Part shown: in pieces, positions 34,385 through 46,882 of the stretch
Position numbering within the stretch: position 1 is the first letter of the stretch
How the letters are laid out: each line of letters starts with the position of its first letter
Assembly: GCA_035041965.1 (NCBI GenBank)
Contig: JAPYMA010000586.1
Location: 124,001-188,000 of the forward strand
Reading direction: 5' to 3'
DNA length: 64,000 bases
Origin: Anisakis pegreffii
Lineage: Eukaryota > Nematoda > Chromadorea > Rhabditida > Anisakidae
The notes under the pieces: model-generated
The model's input: the letters and a program-made list of their open reading frames with translations, nothing else
Told to the model about the DNA's origin: nothing
The model's database searches: none
Translations under genes and position numbers: made by a program

Positions 34385-37017
34385 TCACCCTGGGCAAACG
34401 CCACACGTTTTTTTACAGATCGAGCGATTATCCTCTCTGTCGCACATGCCCGCTTCATTGCAGTTGTTCGCTTCATCCAGACATTCAGTTGGCTGTGGCG
34501 GTGTGGCTTCTGGCACTGAAAATTGCCGAAATCAGTGCGAAAACTCGTTGATCTTCAGTGGTGATCGTTTTTGAGCGATTCTGATCAGATGAATGCTAGC
34601 AAAGCAGTATAGACAATGCAAGAGTATGATTGTGTTCAGAGTAACAAATGTTTTGTGTTTCTTTTTGCTGAACACGTCTGATCGCATCCCTAAGCGAGCA
34701 TTACTTGCCGAAGTTGTTGCATGAGAAGAGATAATCTGCATTGCGCACTGAGCTAAGCATACATCAATTAATCAAACTTACATTGCGTAAATTGGTGGGC
34801 GGATATGCATGTTGATCTGAATTTCGAAAAAACAATCGTATTTTTTGTATTTGACTGATTTTAATCGCTTTCAGATTACTGCGCGAACTAACAAACGCTC
34901 TAAACCATTGTATGGAACACAATCACTATGCAAACTCCAACAACAGTCGGCCTTACCTGTGTCTGTACAATCATAAAATCGTAAAACTCTTTGGATATCG
35001 GCCTCTGAAAGTTTTTCGTATTGTCCAATCTCAACGCCTGTTGTTTTCGGTACCATTGTAGGTTCACGGTTTTTTGAAAACGCCGTAGCCGGGTAGTGCA
35101 TAATTGAACCGTAATCATACGAAGTTCCCAAGTGATCAATTTCTGTCACAGATCGCTTTTCAAAGTTCTCTGAAATGAGCATTAATCTCCCAACAATAAA
35201 GCCTCACACACAAACCTCGCAATAAACAATAATGCGCAAACCGACGTTCGGTTCCTGCTTGTACATTCTCGAAATGAATTGTGATGTAGTCATCTCTGTC
35301 AGCTCGATCTGCAACAACCTATTTTGCATGATGCCAGTCAATACGATTCGCAAAATAATCTCAGAACAAATCGCTGATCATATTATGTTATCATATCACT
35401 ATCGTCGTTTAAAAGTTTCGTTCTCGAAAGCAAAACAAACTCTGTTCATGAAAGAAGCCGAGTGCGTGCAACAATTCGTGCACAATGAGACCGCTATGAA
35501 CACATCCATATCCAACGCTCAATATTTGCTCACCTTCTGAAATCGCTCATTCTTACTGTTAGAGAAAATCAATCGCTTCCATCCAGTATTCTATTAGGTT
35601 GAGTATGTTCACACTCGGTATGGAATGAATGAATGATTCAATTCCTTACCAATTCTGCCAATTGGTGAAAAACATCCGATATGAGGCTTGATATGAACGT
35701 AATCCTTGTCATCCTCTGTTTTGTCCACAAATTTTACACAGTTCAATTGGTTGATCATTGCGACCGCTCCAGCTATTTGTTCTCGTCTAATGCAAGTCAA
35801 TAAAACTCTTTAATAACTATTGCAAACTGTGCTTTATAACTGTTTTTAATAACTACTTATGCTCCATTATAACTCTGATCGTATAGTTTGAATGCGAATA
35901 ACGAGTTTCAGTAAGCGATTAACAAGTTAAGTTTGAAAAGATGACAGAATGACGAATTTCAAAATGGAGATATTTCATGATAAAGACCGATCGGAACGTC
36001 TTGAAAGCGAATGAATTCATTCTGAGTTTGAGCAATGGTGAGAACTTTTGAGCATGTCGATTTCTAGCTTTAAGTTCTGGGCTGCTCATGGAAAGCGTTC
36101 TGGTGGGTTGCTGGTACTTACCCTCTTTCAGTATAAGTTGACGAGATTACATACGGTACACGGTGATTGGGCCATTTTTTGGCTTTATCTCGAATGGCGT
36201 TCATCAAGGAGCTGCCACGAAGCAGCGCTGAATCGTTACGGTGGGCGAACATCTCACCAATAACTTTAGATGATGCGAAATTTGGATCAACTAAATCAAT
36301 TCTAGTTAATTTTTGATCCATTAATATGGTCAATATTCGTCATTATCACACTGTTTTTATTACTGTCATCACCACAACAAGTGTTACAGTTCATAATTCG
36401 AAGTCTTGCTCGAATATATCCATTCTCCAACTACCATAAGAGTGTCATGTTGATAGATTCTTCACTGAGACAAGATGCGAACAAAGAACTGCATCTCTAC
36501 AGAATTTGATATCTCTTAGAACATGTTAGGACTTCAACTGAATCGCATCAAACCGATATCTCCTTCGTAAAGTCCTGCGTTATACATTTCCGAGTCATCT
36601 TTCGGTGGTGCATTTGAAGTGTCGATTCCATGCGCTTTTGCATGCATAAAATCTTTGGCACTCAAGCTGGTTTCCTCTTCGGGTATTGAAGGATCAATGA
36701 ACTGAATGATAATATGTTCGAGTGAATTGACTGCTTGAATTACGCGAAAAAGCAGTCATCTCAGCAGAGAAAGCTTCAGTGGACTTGTAAGGGTGCAGTA
36801 CAAAATTCCTAATGTGCAAAATTCCTAGTTGAAAAGAATGCCTCGGTTTGTATCTCAGAACCAATTCGCATTTACAGTTGAAATTCTTGAAAGGTTCAAA
36901 AATCGAATTTTTTCAGTAGATAGCTAAATAGCATTGAGGCAAACTTACTGGATCATCTTTAGCCTGGATTTTAGAGGTAGAGAACAGAAGAGACGACAAT
37001 ATAACGACGTATAGCAT
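34385..37017 (-). CDS. Astacin metalloprotease with one ShKT domain (351 aa)
   Basis: Eight exons join in phase: 37017-36949, 36701-36554, 36290-36122, 35786-35650, 35536-35441, 35308-35216, 35169-34957 and 34515-34385. It has a signal peptide ([15 protein letters not shown]), a propeptide with YEGD in the place of FxGD, and a catalytic domain with [13 protein letters not shown] and the Met-turn SIMHY. A single ShKT module follows ([15 protein letters not shown] to CGVCP). Residues needed for catalysis are present. It faces the astacin at 31326-33962 tail to tail, and the two genes share exon number and intron phases, so they are an inverted duplicate pair. The two proteins have diverged strongly. 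The acceptor of the third exon (TTGATTTAG) is the least certain junction. Confidence 0.88.
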
Positions 37018-37539
37018 TTTGGAAATGACGATCTCTCATCAGTGTTGCTCTACTTTTTCGATGTGATCAAGCTTTTTGCTGCTTTTCGCTCGTCAGTATT
37101 CAGCTGTATTCAATTCTGATATTTCACAACCAACAATCCAATTGTTTGCTTATTATCACTGAACGCATCCACTATCAATGGATGTTTTGTTTGCCCACAT
37201 TCAAACGTGTTATTCACTTTATTTCAGTGTACTTATTTAATATTCATTCATACTAACTTCGGATTTACTGAAAACGCAATGAGTAATTGATTTCAAGTGG
37301 CGAGTGAATGTTTGCGATAAACCAATAGTTTGTCATTGATTCCAGTGTACAATTACGCTCTAACCGGGGAACATTGAAGTCATTTGATGAACAGTTCAGC
37401 TTATTTGATCAGCTTATCAGAAATTGTTTTTGAATAGTGTAGTAATGCTCTTATTTGAACAATGCGAAGCTGCGTAATTGATGAATACGAGGCAAATATA
37501 CAGTGAAATGATTCGTGTAATTAATGACATATTTCATTG

Positions 37540-37564
37540 CACACACACACACACACACACACAC
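37540..37564. repeat. CA dinucleotide microsatellite
   Basis: About twelve perfect CA units in a row. Confidence 0.9.
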
Positions 37565-38989
37565 GTCATTTCCGCAAAGGAGGTTCCGTGAGAATTTCTA
37601 ATGAATCATCACTTCTGCTGGTGCACTCGCACAGGTGGGGATTTCTTGAATGAAAGGGATCCCTCATGCGAGCAGGTGATTTGGAACCCCAACGTAGACA
37701 CTCCCCATCCTACATTTCGGTAGCGATCAGCTCGAATTAACAGCACGTGGTGCTTATTTCAAATATGATTCCAATTAAGAGTCTTCTGGAATTTGCATCG
37801 AATTTACGGACCGACGCAGAGATGCGTTTGGGAGTGAACACGGCTCACATTCCCTTGATCTCAACAAGTTTTATGATCGTCTGATTCGCACACTACGAGA
37901 ACACTTCAGGAAAACTGCGGTTCCAACTCAATTAATTCTCTATCGCAATTCGATAGCACAGTCGCGCTCATTCATAGAATCACCATAATATCTCGACAAC
38001 GCGGATTTGGAGGTCGTGATTGATATATATGGTCAGGGTTTTTGTGAAATTTCTAGTGAGATAATTTTTTTGCGATAAGATAGGTACCAATCGGTTCAGC
38101 TTGACGAGTATACAACGAAAATTGTAAAATTATGGCCGCGTAAGAGACATGAGGTCAGAATAATCCTCCAAAAGAACAGCGGAACAAAATGTTGTAATTG
38201 CTTCGTTTTTTGGTTTCCTTCTGAGGAAAAAGCGCTATGATGGTGTTTAGAAATCGAGTAGTAACCAATTTTGCGGTCAGAACACAAGAACGGCAACAGC
38301 TATTGTGCAGATTCGTGTTTCATTGCATACAGTACCTCATTCCAGCTCGACTGATGCCAAATTTGTGATACATTGAAAAAATGAATTCATTGGCCGAAAA
38401 TCCTGAAATGACGGCTTTTGCGGCTTTTAGGGTCTCGAAACGCGGGTTTCTGTTGGTGGATCGGAGCTCTCCGTGTAATATTGTTGCTCAGACGGCCACA
38501 GCCATCTCAAAACCGTTCTGAGCGTCTCAAAATGTTTATTCTAAGCTGAGATATGATATGTCGAAAATGCGGATTTTGAGATAGTAAAGGGTTTGGTCAG
38601 GATTTTGGTGAAATTTCTAGCGGAGAAATTTTTGGCACCAGTTTCGATAATTCTGGTATTTTATCTCGTTGAAAGTCTCCATGTAACACAACACAAGTTT
38701 TTATCATTCATCTTTATTTATTAAAAATCTTTCACAATATACATATACAACATAACTATTTACAAATGTTACTTTCATAATATGTCGTAATATTCTTTCA
38801 AATAATGCATAATAACGTCACTAATTATTTCAAATTAAACACACACAATTTAAATCCACAACAATAAAAAGTACCAATGAGCATTGCATGAAAACATGAT
38901 AGCATTATGAAAAATTTGTAAACAAAAGCAAATATCACAGAGAATATAACAAAAAGTAATGAAACATAATGATACTTCATAATGAATAT

Positions 38990-39200
38990 AAGTTGAAGCA
39001 ATTACAATTCGATTCATTTGAAAGAAAGAAATAAAGAAAGATTAATTTGTACTAATTGAAAGATCTGAGATTAACTGAATTGAATTAAAAGAACTAATTG
39101 AACTGAAAAGATCTGAGAATGAGATTAATGAATTAATTGAAAGAATAATTGAATCGAAAGATCAAGTCAATTCAATTAACCTTTCAAATTAGCTGAAAGA
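38990..39200. repeat. Purine-rich degenerate tandem repeat
   Basis: The block is built from GAAAG and AATTGAA words, with AAAGATCTGAGA present twice (39059-39070 and 39107-39118) and a partial third unit near 39157. It looks like a decayed minisatellite. Confidence 0.5.
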
Positions 39201-39795
39201 AAGACCTGAGACGTCCCGAGTCAACCGGAGAGACCGGATGACTGCGAATCCCATCCTGACATCCCGGATATCGTGAGTATTATAACTATGCACATACAAA
39301 GATATTGCGGAGATCAAGATGAATGCCAATATTCAATTTCGCGGTTACACTTCGTTGTGCGGAACTTCGAGCGGTTTTTCAAATCAGGTACAAAATTTTG
39401 ACAGTTTTTTGCTTATAACTTTGCCGAAAATCCACCGAATCGACATCAGAACTGTCAGAAATATCTAGAAAAGGGTTCCAAAATCTAACCTGAAATCAAA
39501 ATCCAAAAATACTCAGTGCTGATCGAGTTTGAGCGCAAAATCAATAATGGGACTGTATCGTGAAAATATTTTGCGGACCCCTCACTTTTCGTACTTTTCA
39601 TTATGCAAACCGCTGTGTGGGCCGATTATTGGCAATGAGCCGAGACGTACCGCTGCGGTGCGTAAGCGGTTCGTTTGTGTTTTATTTGTAATTCTTTATT
39701 TAGTTAGTAGTAATTATGATGAATGTATAGGTGGTAATTATAATGAATTTATAAGTTCAACAGATGTTACACATTGCTATAGAAATATAGGTTTG

Positions 39796-39940
39796 ACATA
39801 TTCAAGTTTACCGTCTTGTCAGGTTTGCCTAATAACGTATCAACGTTTATACATCGTGCGATCAATGCGAATCTCTGCGTTCGGAAAACGAAAACTTCGC
39901 TTGGAAATTGTGCCTCTACGTGGAGATGTAGCTATTTCCG
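39796..39940 (+). repeat. Dispersed repeat, copy 2
   Basis: It shares ATATTCAAG..TACCG near its start and GGAGATGTAGCTATTTCCG at its end with the adjacent copy at 39957-40102. The middle is more diverged. The two copies form a direct tandem pair. Confidence 0.55.
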
Positions 39941-39956
39941 TGATGCTATAGGGGTT

Positions 39957-40102
39957 ACCATATTCAAGCCTACCGCATTCTATGGTTTGCCCCGTAATAT
40001 ATGAATTTTTGTGCACCATTCGATCCATCTGAACCCTTAAATTCAAAATAACATATATTTTGCCGAGTAATTATCATCAGCTGAGGAGATGTAGCTATTT
40101 TC
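39957..40102 (+). repeat. Dispersed repeat, copy 3
   Basis: Adjacent to copy 2 and alignable with copy 1 at 11851-11970 over the ATATGAATTT, AACATATAT and CTGAGGAGAT blocks, in the same orientation 28 kb away. Confidence 0.6.
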
Positions 40103-40712
40103 TCAATTTCGAGGAAATTTAATGAACAGTTGCATTTTTGGTGCGCTATTATTTGATTGCTCTTTTCGATTGACTTAATTAATGTAATCATCTTGATTCG
40201 GTTGCATCGCAATTTCATGCTCACTGCTTTAAATGTGTATTTATGCCAGGTCTCTTTCAGTTTTTTCGCTTTTTCACGTTTTATAGTGTTATTCAACCCA
40301 TTTCCCTGTGTATGGGAGTTTATTGAAAATATTCCTCGTTTTGCAATTGTTTATCTCATGTTCATTTGCGATTTGCAGTAATCGCATACCAGCAGTTGAC
40401 CATTGCTGTGGCAGATCGTCTTGTTGGATTCATTTCTGCTCAGCTCTGAGACGCCACCAAAACATTGAAAATAGTTTCTTCGTCTTTTGGGGGGATTGTG
40501 TCGCGTCGGCATTGATATTTTTTCAACAAAATGAAGTGGACGAATTTGTTGAACGAATAATATTGAATAGAATTTTGTGTTTGAGAAGATTTTCGTTCTC
40601 GCCTTAGCAATGTTCGTTTTTCAATCTGTGCTGTGCTAAATTTGCATTCTGTAAGTTTGAATTTTTTTCAGAATTTTCGTCTGGTGTTGAATGAGGGGAA
40701 GGAGAAGAAGTA

Positions 40713-43700
40713 ATGTTTTGCAATAGCACACAACCCATCGAGGTGATCACACTGAGTGATAGTGACGACGACAATATCACCAGTGATCTCGTGCATCCAG
40801 ATGCCACTTCATACCATAACCAATCAGTGCCATCTTCCTCGGCACCAACCGCCACTGCATCCATATCAATTGTTCACGAACGTCCGTTGAGTCCATCGGC
40901 ATTTTTGCCAAAACCTTCAAATTATCCACAAAAAGCACCGAGTCATCGTTCTTCATCAGTTGTTTCATTCAACAGTCATTTGCTGGCTGCTGCGCGCAAA
41001 CCTACAGCGATCACTAATAATACTGACAATTCAGCAAGTCAGCACATCATCTCTCTGAAAGTCGGTTTTTCCTTCTGATTATTTGTATGATCAAAATCTG
41101 AGATGTGGAAATTAATTTTATTGCAAACTGAATAAGAATTGCACATTGCAAACATAAAATTGCAAACTGAGTAAGTTAAATTTTGTATAAACCGAAATAG
41201 TTTGAAATGTAGACATTTTCATCCTAATCCTTGGAGATAAATGAACACTGATCGTGATTTAGAGACGTTTACCGTGCTGGTCATCCGCATCCTCGTTAAA
41301 ATATGGGCAAGACACGAACCTAGTTGGTCCAAAACGAGCCGCGTCAGCATCACTGCGAAATGAGCCTCGATCATTTTCGCCGTCAACACTACAGAACTCT
41401 TCTCTGAATGCTCTCAAAATCTTACAACAGTCATTTTCAAGCGCAAACGCACAGCTTCTATCATCAAACCCGAAGTACACTTGTTTGATCCGTGGTAATG
41501 TTGATAATTCGAATCCAACCAACGGTTCATCCTATCAGATTTTGCCAGCTGCTCAGCCGATATCGTGTAATGTCACCAACACACCCCCACCAACCCACTC
41601 GATTCATCATCCATATCAACCGAATCATCCGTTAAGCATGCTATCGAAGAACAACACTCCATATTCAAACACGCCACCACTAAAGAACAAAGCAATACCC
41701 TCTTTAACAACGAAATCTTATAACAATAATAATCATTCGTTGTCTTCATCAACGTTTTCGATATCATCCAAGCCAGCATGGGCATCGGCAAGCTCAACAA
41801 TGATTCTCTCATCATATTGCTATGAAAGTTTCGATCCGAAAGCTCCACCGTTTGAGCCACAAACTTTCAGTGCTAAATTCAAGGTTTCACCCTATCGTTT
41901 TTGCTTTCTTTTTTTCATTTCTGATTTTTTCGGTGTTTCTTTTGCCTCGATTCTAGGCTAGGCTTCAACTTAATCACACAGGTCGTTCGAAATCGAAATT
42001 GAGAGCTCAAATTCCTTACAAACAATGCCAAAAGATTCGGTATTTTAACGGTGTCAGTTGAGTTGATAGTAGTATATCGATCAGTGCTAGATTACATCTC
42101 ATCAGTTATGTTTGATCAAGTGCAGTTACCCAGTTTTGCAGTGCTCGTATGGATCGTGCCGTAAAGTGCTGTCGAATAACGTAAGTTTAATGGTTCATGT
42201 ATGGTCACATCTGATTTACGATAGCGATAACGGTGATAACGATAAGAGTGATAGCGAACACGACAGTGACGACGATTGCGTGACCAAGCGCGGCCAGTCG
42301 TTGACGTTCACGTGTCCGGAGTGTTTGGAATCTTTTGGAACATCTCATCTTATGCAAATACATTATGACCAAGTGCATTCCGAGGAACCTGCGGACGATA
42401 CGTGTTTCGTTTGTGAGAGCGTCGTTGAACCGGTGCGTTCATTGCTTGATTCACTTGATAATTTATCATTTCACTCGTTCTTTATTCGTTCGTTCGTTTG
42501 TCGATGTTCATCAAATAAACTTTACAGGTGATAGGTTTACTTTATTCGATTTTTGAAGTTGCTTTGGCCAGTCGGGTACTGGAAACGTTAAATTTGAACT
42601 TGTTTTGAGGGATTTGAATTATGCCAAGATGGAAAATTATGTCGATGTGTTGATGTACACTGAAAGTTTTTTTCAAATGTTGGGTTCAGGACTCGGTTCG
42701 TGTCCGTCCGAGTTTTCACAGTTGTCTCTATGTTCCTTTGAGAGTCGGTCGATTTTGTGGTGTAATTTTATTGGAGATGCAGGTGATACACGCCGAAATG
42801 CACGGTGATGACGATGCACCGTATCACTGTCGTAAATGCAGATTTCGTACGTCGATCCGACACAACCTCATCCAGCATTTCATACGCTTTCACTCGAACA
42901 CTCGTTCGCTGTTGTGCCCATTTTGTTTGGCCTCCTTCCACGTACCGTCCTCATCCTCCCACTCAACCGTCGTCACCAACAAATCTTTCGTTGATCATAT
43001 GCGTTCGCATGCAGTAGGTTGGTCATTATTCTTCACCATTTATGCCTTCACCATCAACAATTTTGCATTTGAGCTGTTAGCAAATTTCAGCCAAAAGCAA
43101 AAAATGCCCAAATTGTGCGTTGAGGTTCTTTCGAGATGCGGATCGCAGAGCGCACAAGAAGGATCACACTAAAAAGAATCCAAAATGGATTTCCAAGCAG
43201 TGCACCAAACATCGTCTTCAAACGAAGGTACATTCGGCTTGTATCACTTCGGCCCACTATCTCCGCTGCTCGATGCGTGTCCGCATCGAAAACCCAGCCA
43301 ACTTTCTTATTAGGGTTTTACTCTGTTCGATTTTGACACTTTCGATATTTCGATACTCTTAGAGCTCAGCGTTTTAGTGTGCTCGATTTTGTTCATAATG
43401 AATCAGTTGTTGTGTTGAGAGGAGATAGTTGAAGGGTAGAAAAGTGTGGTCGTCGGCAGTGAAGAGATGTTGTTTGGAATGTGACGAAGTGGTGTATGAC
43501 ATCGTGGAGCATACAAGACAAATGCGCACTTGTGCGAGATGTGACTACGCGACCGCTTGTGACACTGAGTATATGCATCACAAGAACATTAAATGCAATA
43601 TTGTGCGATCCGGATTCACAAGGTACCTCAGCAGTATTATTACTCTCTAAAGAATGTCTGTCTCCATGCTGATTGTTTAGCAAAATGTTGAAGGGAAGCG

Positions 43701-44611
43701 ACTTTCAGAGCACGTCTATTGAGGCACTGTGTAACTTGTCCAAAATGTGGTCGTAAATCGGCAAATGCAATTGAAATATTCGAGCATTTATCGAAGTGTA
43801 GTGATGGACACGCGCTCGTTCATGAAGCAGAATTTAAAGAGGCAAATGAATTCGATGCTCAGCAAGAACGTGACGAAGTTAGTCGATGCCTAATACCCGA
43901 AAATTTTTTGCCTTTTTCGTACTCCTCTTCCTCCTTTTTCATTTGTTTATTTTTGATAAAGCGGACAATATTTGACTCGTTCGGTGATCAGTGAATAATT
44001 GATAGAAATTGTGAAATTGAGCGAAAAGTTTATCTCTGATCACTTCGAGTATTTTTTTGGCTGATCGCATGGTATTCCGGTAGCATTATTTTGTTAGATC
44101 CGTGTCAGTTGGTTGGATTGTGAAGCAATCATTCAATCCTTTAAGATTGTTAGGTTTTAAAGATATTCAGTTATATTCGACATTTTATTTGTTTGTTCTA
44201 AGTTCACTGCGACTGTTATTTGTATTCACTGTATAGAGGTCACTGAACTCGTAGCAAAGAATGATCGCTAAAATGATTTTATGTAAAATTGTCGTGGTGG
44301 TATTGAATATGGAAAAAATGGTATTTTTTTCAGGTGGAACATTTCTCACTGCAGCAACCGAGATGTTCACGTGGACTGGCTGTCGCAAATCAATCGTTGA
44401 ATGTCAAAAAGTTGGGTTATTATAGGGATCCATGGGAGATCAATGACATTTCGGATCAGCTTGAGGCTGAGACCAGTGACGAACATGATGGTAATAAGGG
44501 TAATGGAGATCGTCGATTTGGTGTTGCCAAAAAACACTTTGTGTTAGTGTTATGTGCTATTTGTAGACTCGAACGGGTGTTATTCATTCAGACGATGCTA
44601 GTAGTGATTGA
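40713..44611 (+). CDS. Multi-C2H2 zinc-finger protein (about 733 aa)
   Basis: Nine exons: 40713-41060, 41263-41883, 42106-42432, 42783-43017, 43091-43227, 43435-43622, 43709-43877, 44334-44490 and 44592-44611. The N-terminal 320 residues are Ser/Pro/Asn-rich and disordered, opening with IEVITLSDSDDD, a strong SUMO-interaction motif. At least six Cys2His2 or related fingers follow, for example CRKCRFRTSIRHNLIQHFIRF, CPNCALRFFRDADRRAHKKDH and CARCDYATACDTEYMHH. An acidic run (DNGDNDKSDSEHDSDDD) separates the first two. The C-terminus is acidic. This suggests a nuclear DNA-binding or chromatin regulator, perhaps of the POGZ/ZNF280 type. Exon 5 may extend to about 43314 in the same phase, and the last small exon is the least certain. 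An AATAAA lies at 44703-44708. Confidence 0.75.
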
Positions 44612-45542
44612 GGAGATTGCTTGCGGAGAGTCTTCTTGGGTATGAGGAAACGAGACGTGAGAATTGACAAGGCTTTGTTCACTGATGTAATGATTCTGCT
44701 GAAATAAATTATGAGAAGAAGATTGAGCGGAATCTACATCCGGATTAATTGAGATGTGATGCGTTGAGTGATGTTAGATAGCAAAGTCAAGTTAAAATAG
44801 CCGAGTTCTGATGAATAACAATGTGAAATTTATTTCAGGTCTATTGAAACGGAAGCATTACTGGAACAACTTAATGATGTTTTGCAGTGTATGGATACTT
44901 GATTAAGTGGTTGAATAATAAGTTTGTTTGATGGTGGTTTTGCGATTGATCTCAACTGAACTCATTTTTGAAATCAGTATACCCAGATATTTGATAGGGT
45001 TGGAGCTTTATGTTTATGAGCACTCGAAATTTGACTGGGAAATTTATGTGATCATTCCGAAATAATCAGCTCAGGTTTCTAATAATAATAAAGTGAAAGT
45101 GCTCATCTTTTTCACTTCCATTCCCGACGTATATGAATTCAGTCTCTTAAATGTTTCACGTTTTTATTTCGATTCATCGTATTTGCTATTGTCGAGTTGT
45201 TTTGTACTTTTTTGAATGCTTTATGTGTAACTTTCCCAATTTTTATTTTGTAGAAGTGCCGTTATTGAAGAGCGTCTTCGTTACTTTCATCGTTCATCTA
45301 GATTTGTTTTAGAGGAATACATATTGAATGTGCGTTGGGTTTGAAATATTTCACGAGGGTTCTTTTAGCTGCAGTTATTGAGTATCTTTGCGATGGTGTT
45401 TTGCGCTTCTAAAGATTTCAGTTGTTTGCTGTGCTCTGTCCCGTTTTGGTCAACATAAGCTTTAGAAAGTTTGCGCAGCAGCACGCTTCCGACAACACTC
45501 GCGCTGAGACGTATCCCACATGTGGTTATCTTTAGCCTGGTG
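44612..45542. other. 3' region of the zinc-finger gene and spacer
   Basis: It contains the AATAAA at 44703-44708. An acceptor at 44839 followed by an open frame to about 44905 could be an alternative last exon of the zinc-finger gene. Nothing else is seen. Confidence 0.4.
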
Positions 45543-45751
45543 TGGTGCGGGAACAGAAAAAGTCGGAGACTGGAAAAATCGGGAACGAGATTTTTTGCAG
45601 TCGGGGACCCCAAAAATGCGGTCGGCTGAAAAATTTTCGAAGACGGAGAAAATCGTCGGGGACGACGTTCTCTAGTCGGGAACCGCGAAAATATCGTCAG
45701 CTCAAAAAAAGTCTAGGACGGGGTCCTCGAAATTCTCCGATCCCCGCACCA
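45543..45751. mobile_element. MITE-like element with 9-bp terminal inverted repeats
   Basis: A 209-base block begins TGGTGCGGG and ends CCCGCACCA, a perfect 9-bp inverted pair. Inside are two tandem units of about 75 bases (about 45564-45638 and 45639-45713), each carrying the words AGTCGGG, CGAAAAT or CAAAAAT, and GTCrGCT. It has an open frame on the plus strand, but this is a by-product of the repeat. I see no clear target-site duplication. Confidence 0.55.
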
Positions 45752-46882
45752 TGCTAGCTTATCCTACAATACTTAACGGAGCGTTTCGACGAGGCCTCTG
45801 ATCTTGTTCTGAGCGTTTCGTTTTGTAAACGCATTGAGTAAGGTTTATGAACTGATAACGCGCGTATATCTCAATGTATCAGTCTATCATTCCAACTGAA
45901 CGTTTCTGTTTTCTTGCACTGAATCACGTGTTGGATAGCATAGAATTGAGTTGAGCACGTATTGGTGTGCTACCCCTGAATAGAAATACTGATGAAGCTC
46001 TTATTGTTGAAGTCGGCTCGTTTTTCGTGGCTGGATACCACTCCTGGTTTATTATTTTTTACTTTTTCACTTCTGGTATTCGTTATTTTATTGGTCATAT
46101 ATTGTGTAACTTTTGATTCTTGCTGAATAAATTATTTTCACCATACGTTAGTTAAATAGGTTCATAATTGGGTATGAGAAAGGGCTAGGAAATTTCGCAA
46201 TGAAAAAAGGAAGTTTCCTTTATATATGGAGGGAAAGGATAATTTGAGAGAAGCAATTTGCTTAATTACATGTAAAAAATAATCTGGAAAGAGTCTGGTT
46301 AGATGGCGCATAATCGGTGATTAAAGCACTTCACGATCGTCTGTCTGTATCTGATGTGAGTAGATTGAACGCGGCGGCGAGTTGAGATTAGTGACTATTT
46401 AGAGAGCGTATGTGTTGATTGTCAGTTTGGAAAGGTTCATGAATGATAAGCGCAGAAGACCACTTCATTTGGCTTTTCAGCGTATTAAGTTGTTATCACT
46501 GTTGTGAACGCCCAACTTGCTGCTATCAATTTTATCACCAAACATTTTGTTACAACGTAGAACACAAGCATTTTATCGCTCATTGTTTCGTCATCATTAC
46601 TCGCAAATTTGACCGTGCCACAACGAGTGCTTCATCAATCATTCTTCAACTCTTCAACATTCTCTTCTCGGCTTCATCAATCCAATCAGATTTATGCGAT
46701 CTCGTTTATAAATTGAGCGATCGATCTGACAATGAGTTCAGTGCGTTCTTGATGGTGTTTTTCAGAAATGTAATTGCTATGCATAAGTCTCATTTCTCAT
46801 CTGATAAACTTCGATCAGTTGTCGTCACTAATCTGGACTCGGTCTCACCTTTTCTAGGTTGATTACAGAATAAAGTAAACGA
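45752..46882. other. Upstream region of the membrane-protein gene
   Basis: A frame of 139 codons (46443-46862) is open, but it is Ser/Phe/His-rich without family features and ends just before the next start. Immediately upstream of the ATG at 46883 is GATTACAG, a possible trans-splice acceptor. Confidence 0.4.

Larger units (their letters stand above)
37018..40712. other. Repeat-rich intergenic region, no gene seen
   Basis: Upstream of both the minus-strand astacin and the plus-strand zinc-finger gene. It holds a CA microsatellite, an imperfect internal repeat (38031 and 38595), an AT-rich block (38700-39000), a purine-rich block and two copies of the dispersed repeat. A TTTTTTTCAG acceptor at about 40670 probably belongs to the 5' UTR of the zinc-finger gene. 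An open frame at 39529-39951 lies mostly within the repeats. Confidence 0.5.

Noticed and set aside
39529..39951. Open frame of 140 codons on the plus strand
   Set aside because: Much of it lies inside copy 2 of the dispersed repeat and it has no protein-family features.
41259..41522. Open frame of 87 codons on the minus strand
   Set aside because: It lies opposite zinc-finger exon 2 (41263-41883), whose plus-strand frame is open for the whole exon and joins in phase on both sides.
45542..45757. Open frame of 71 codons rich in Arg and Gly
   Set aside because: It coincides with the inverted-repeat element and its tandem units, so its openness comes from the repeat.
46443..46862. Open frame of 139 codons on the plus strand
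   Set aside because: Composition is Ser/Phe/His-rich with no motif, and it ends 20 bases before a well-supported start with its own acceptor-like site. It is more likely upstream sequence.
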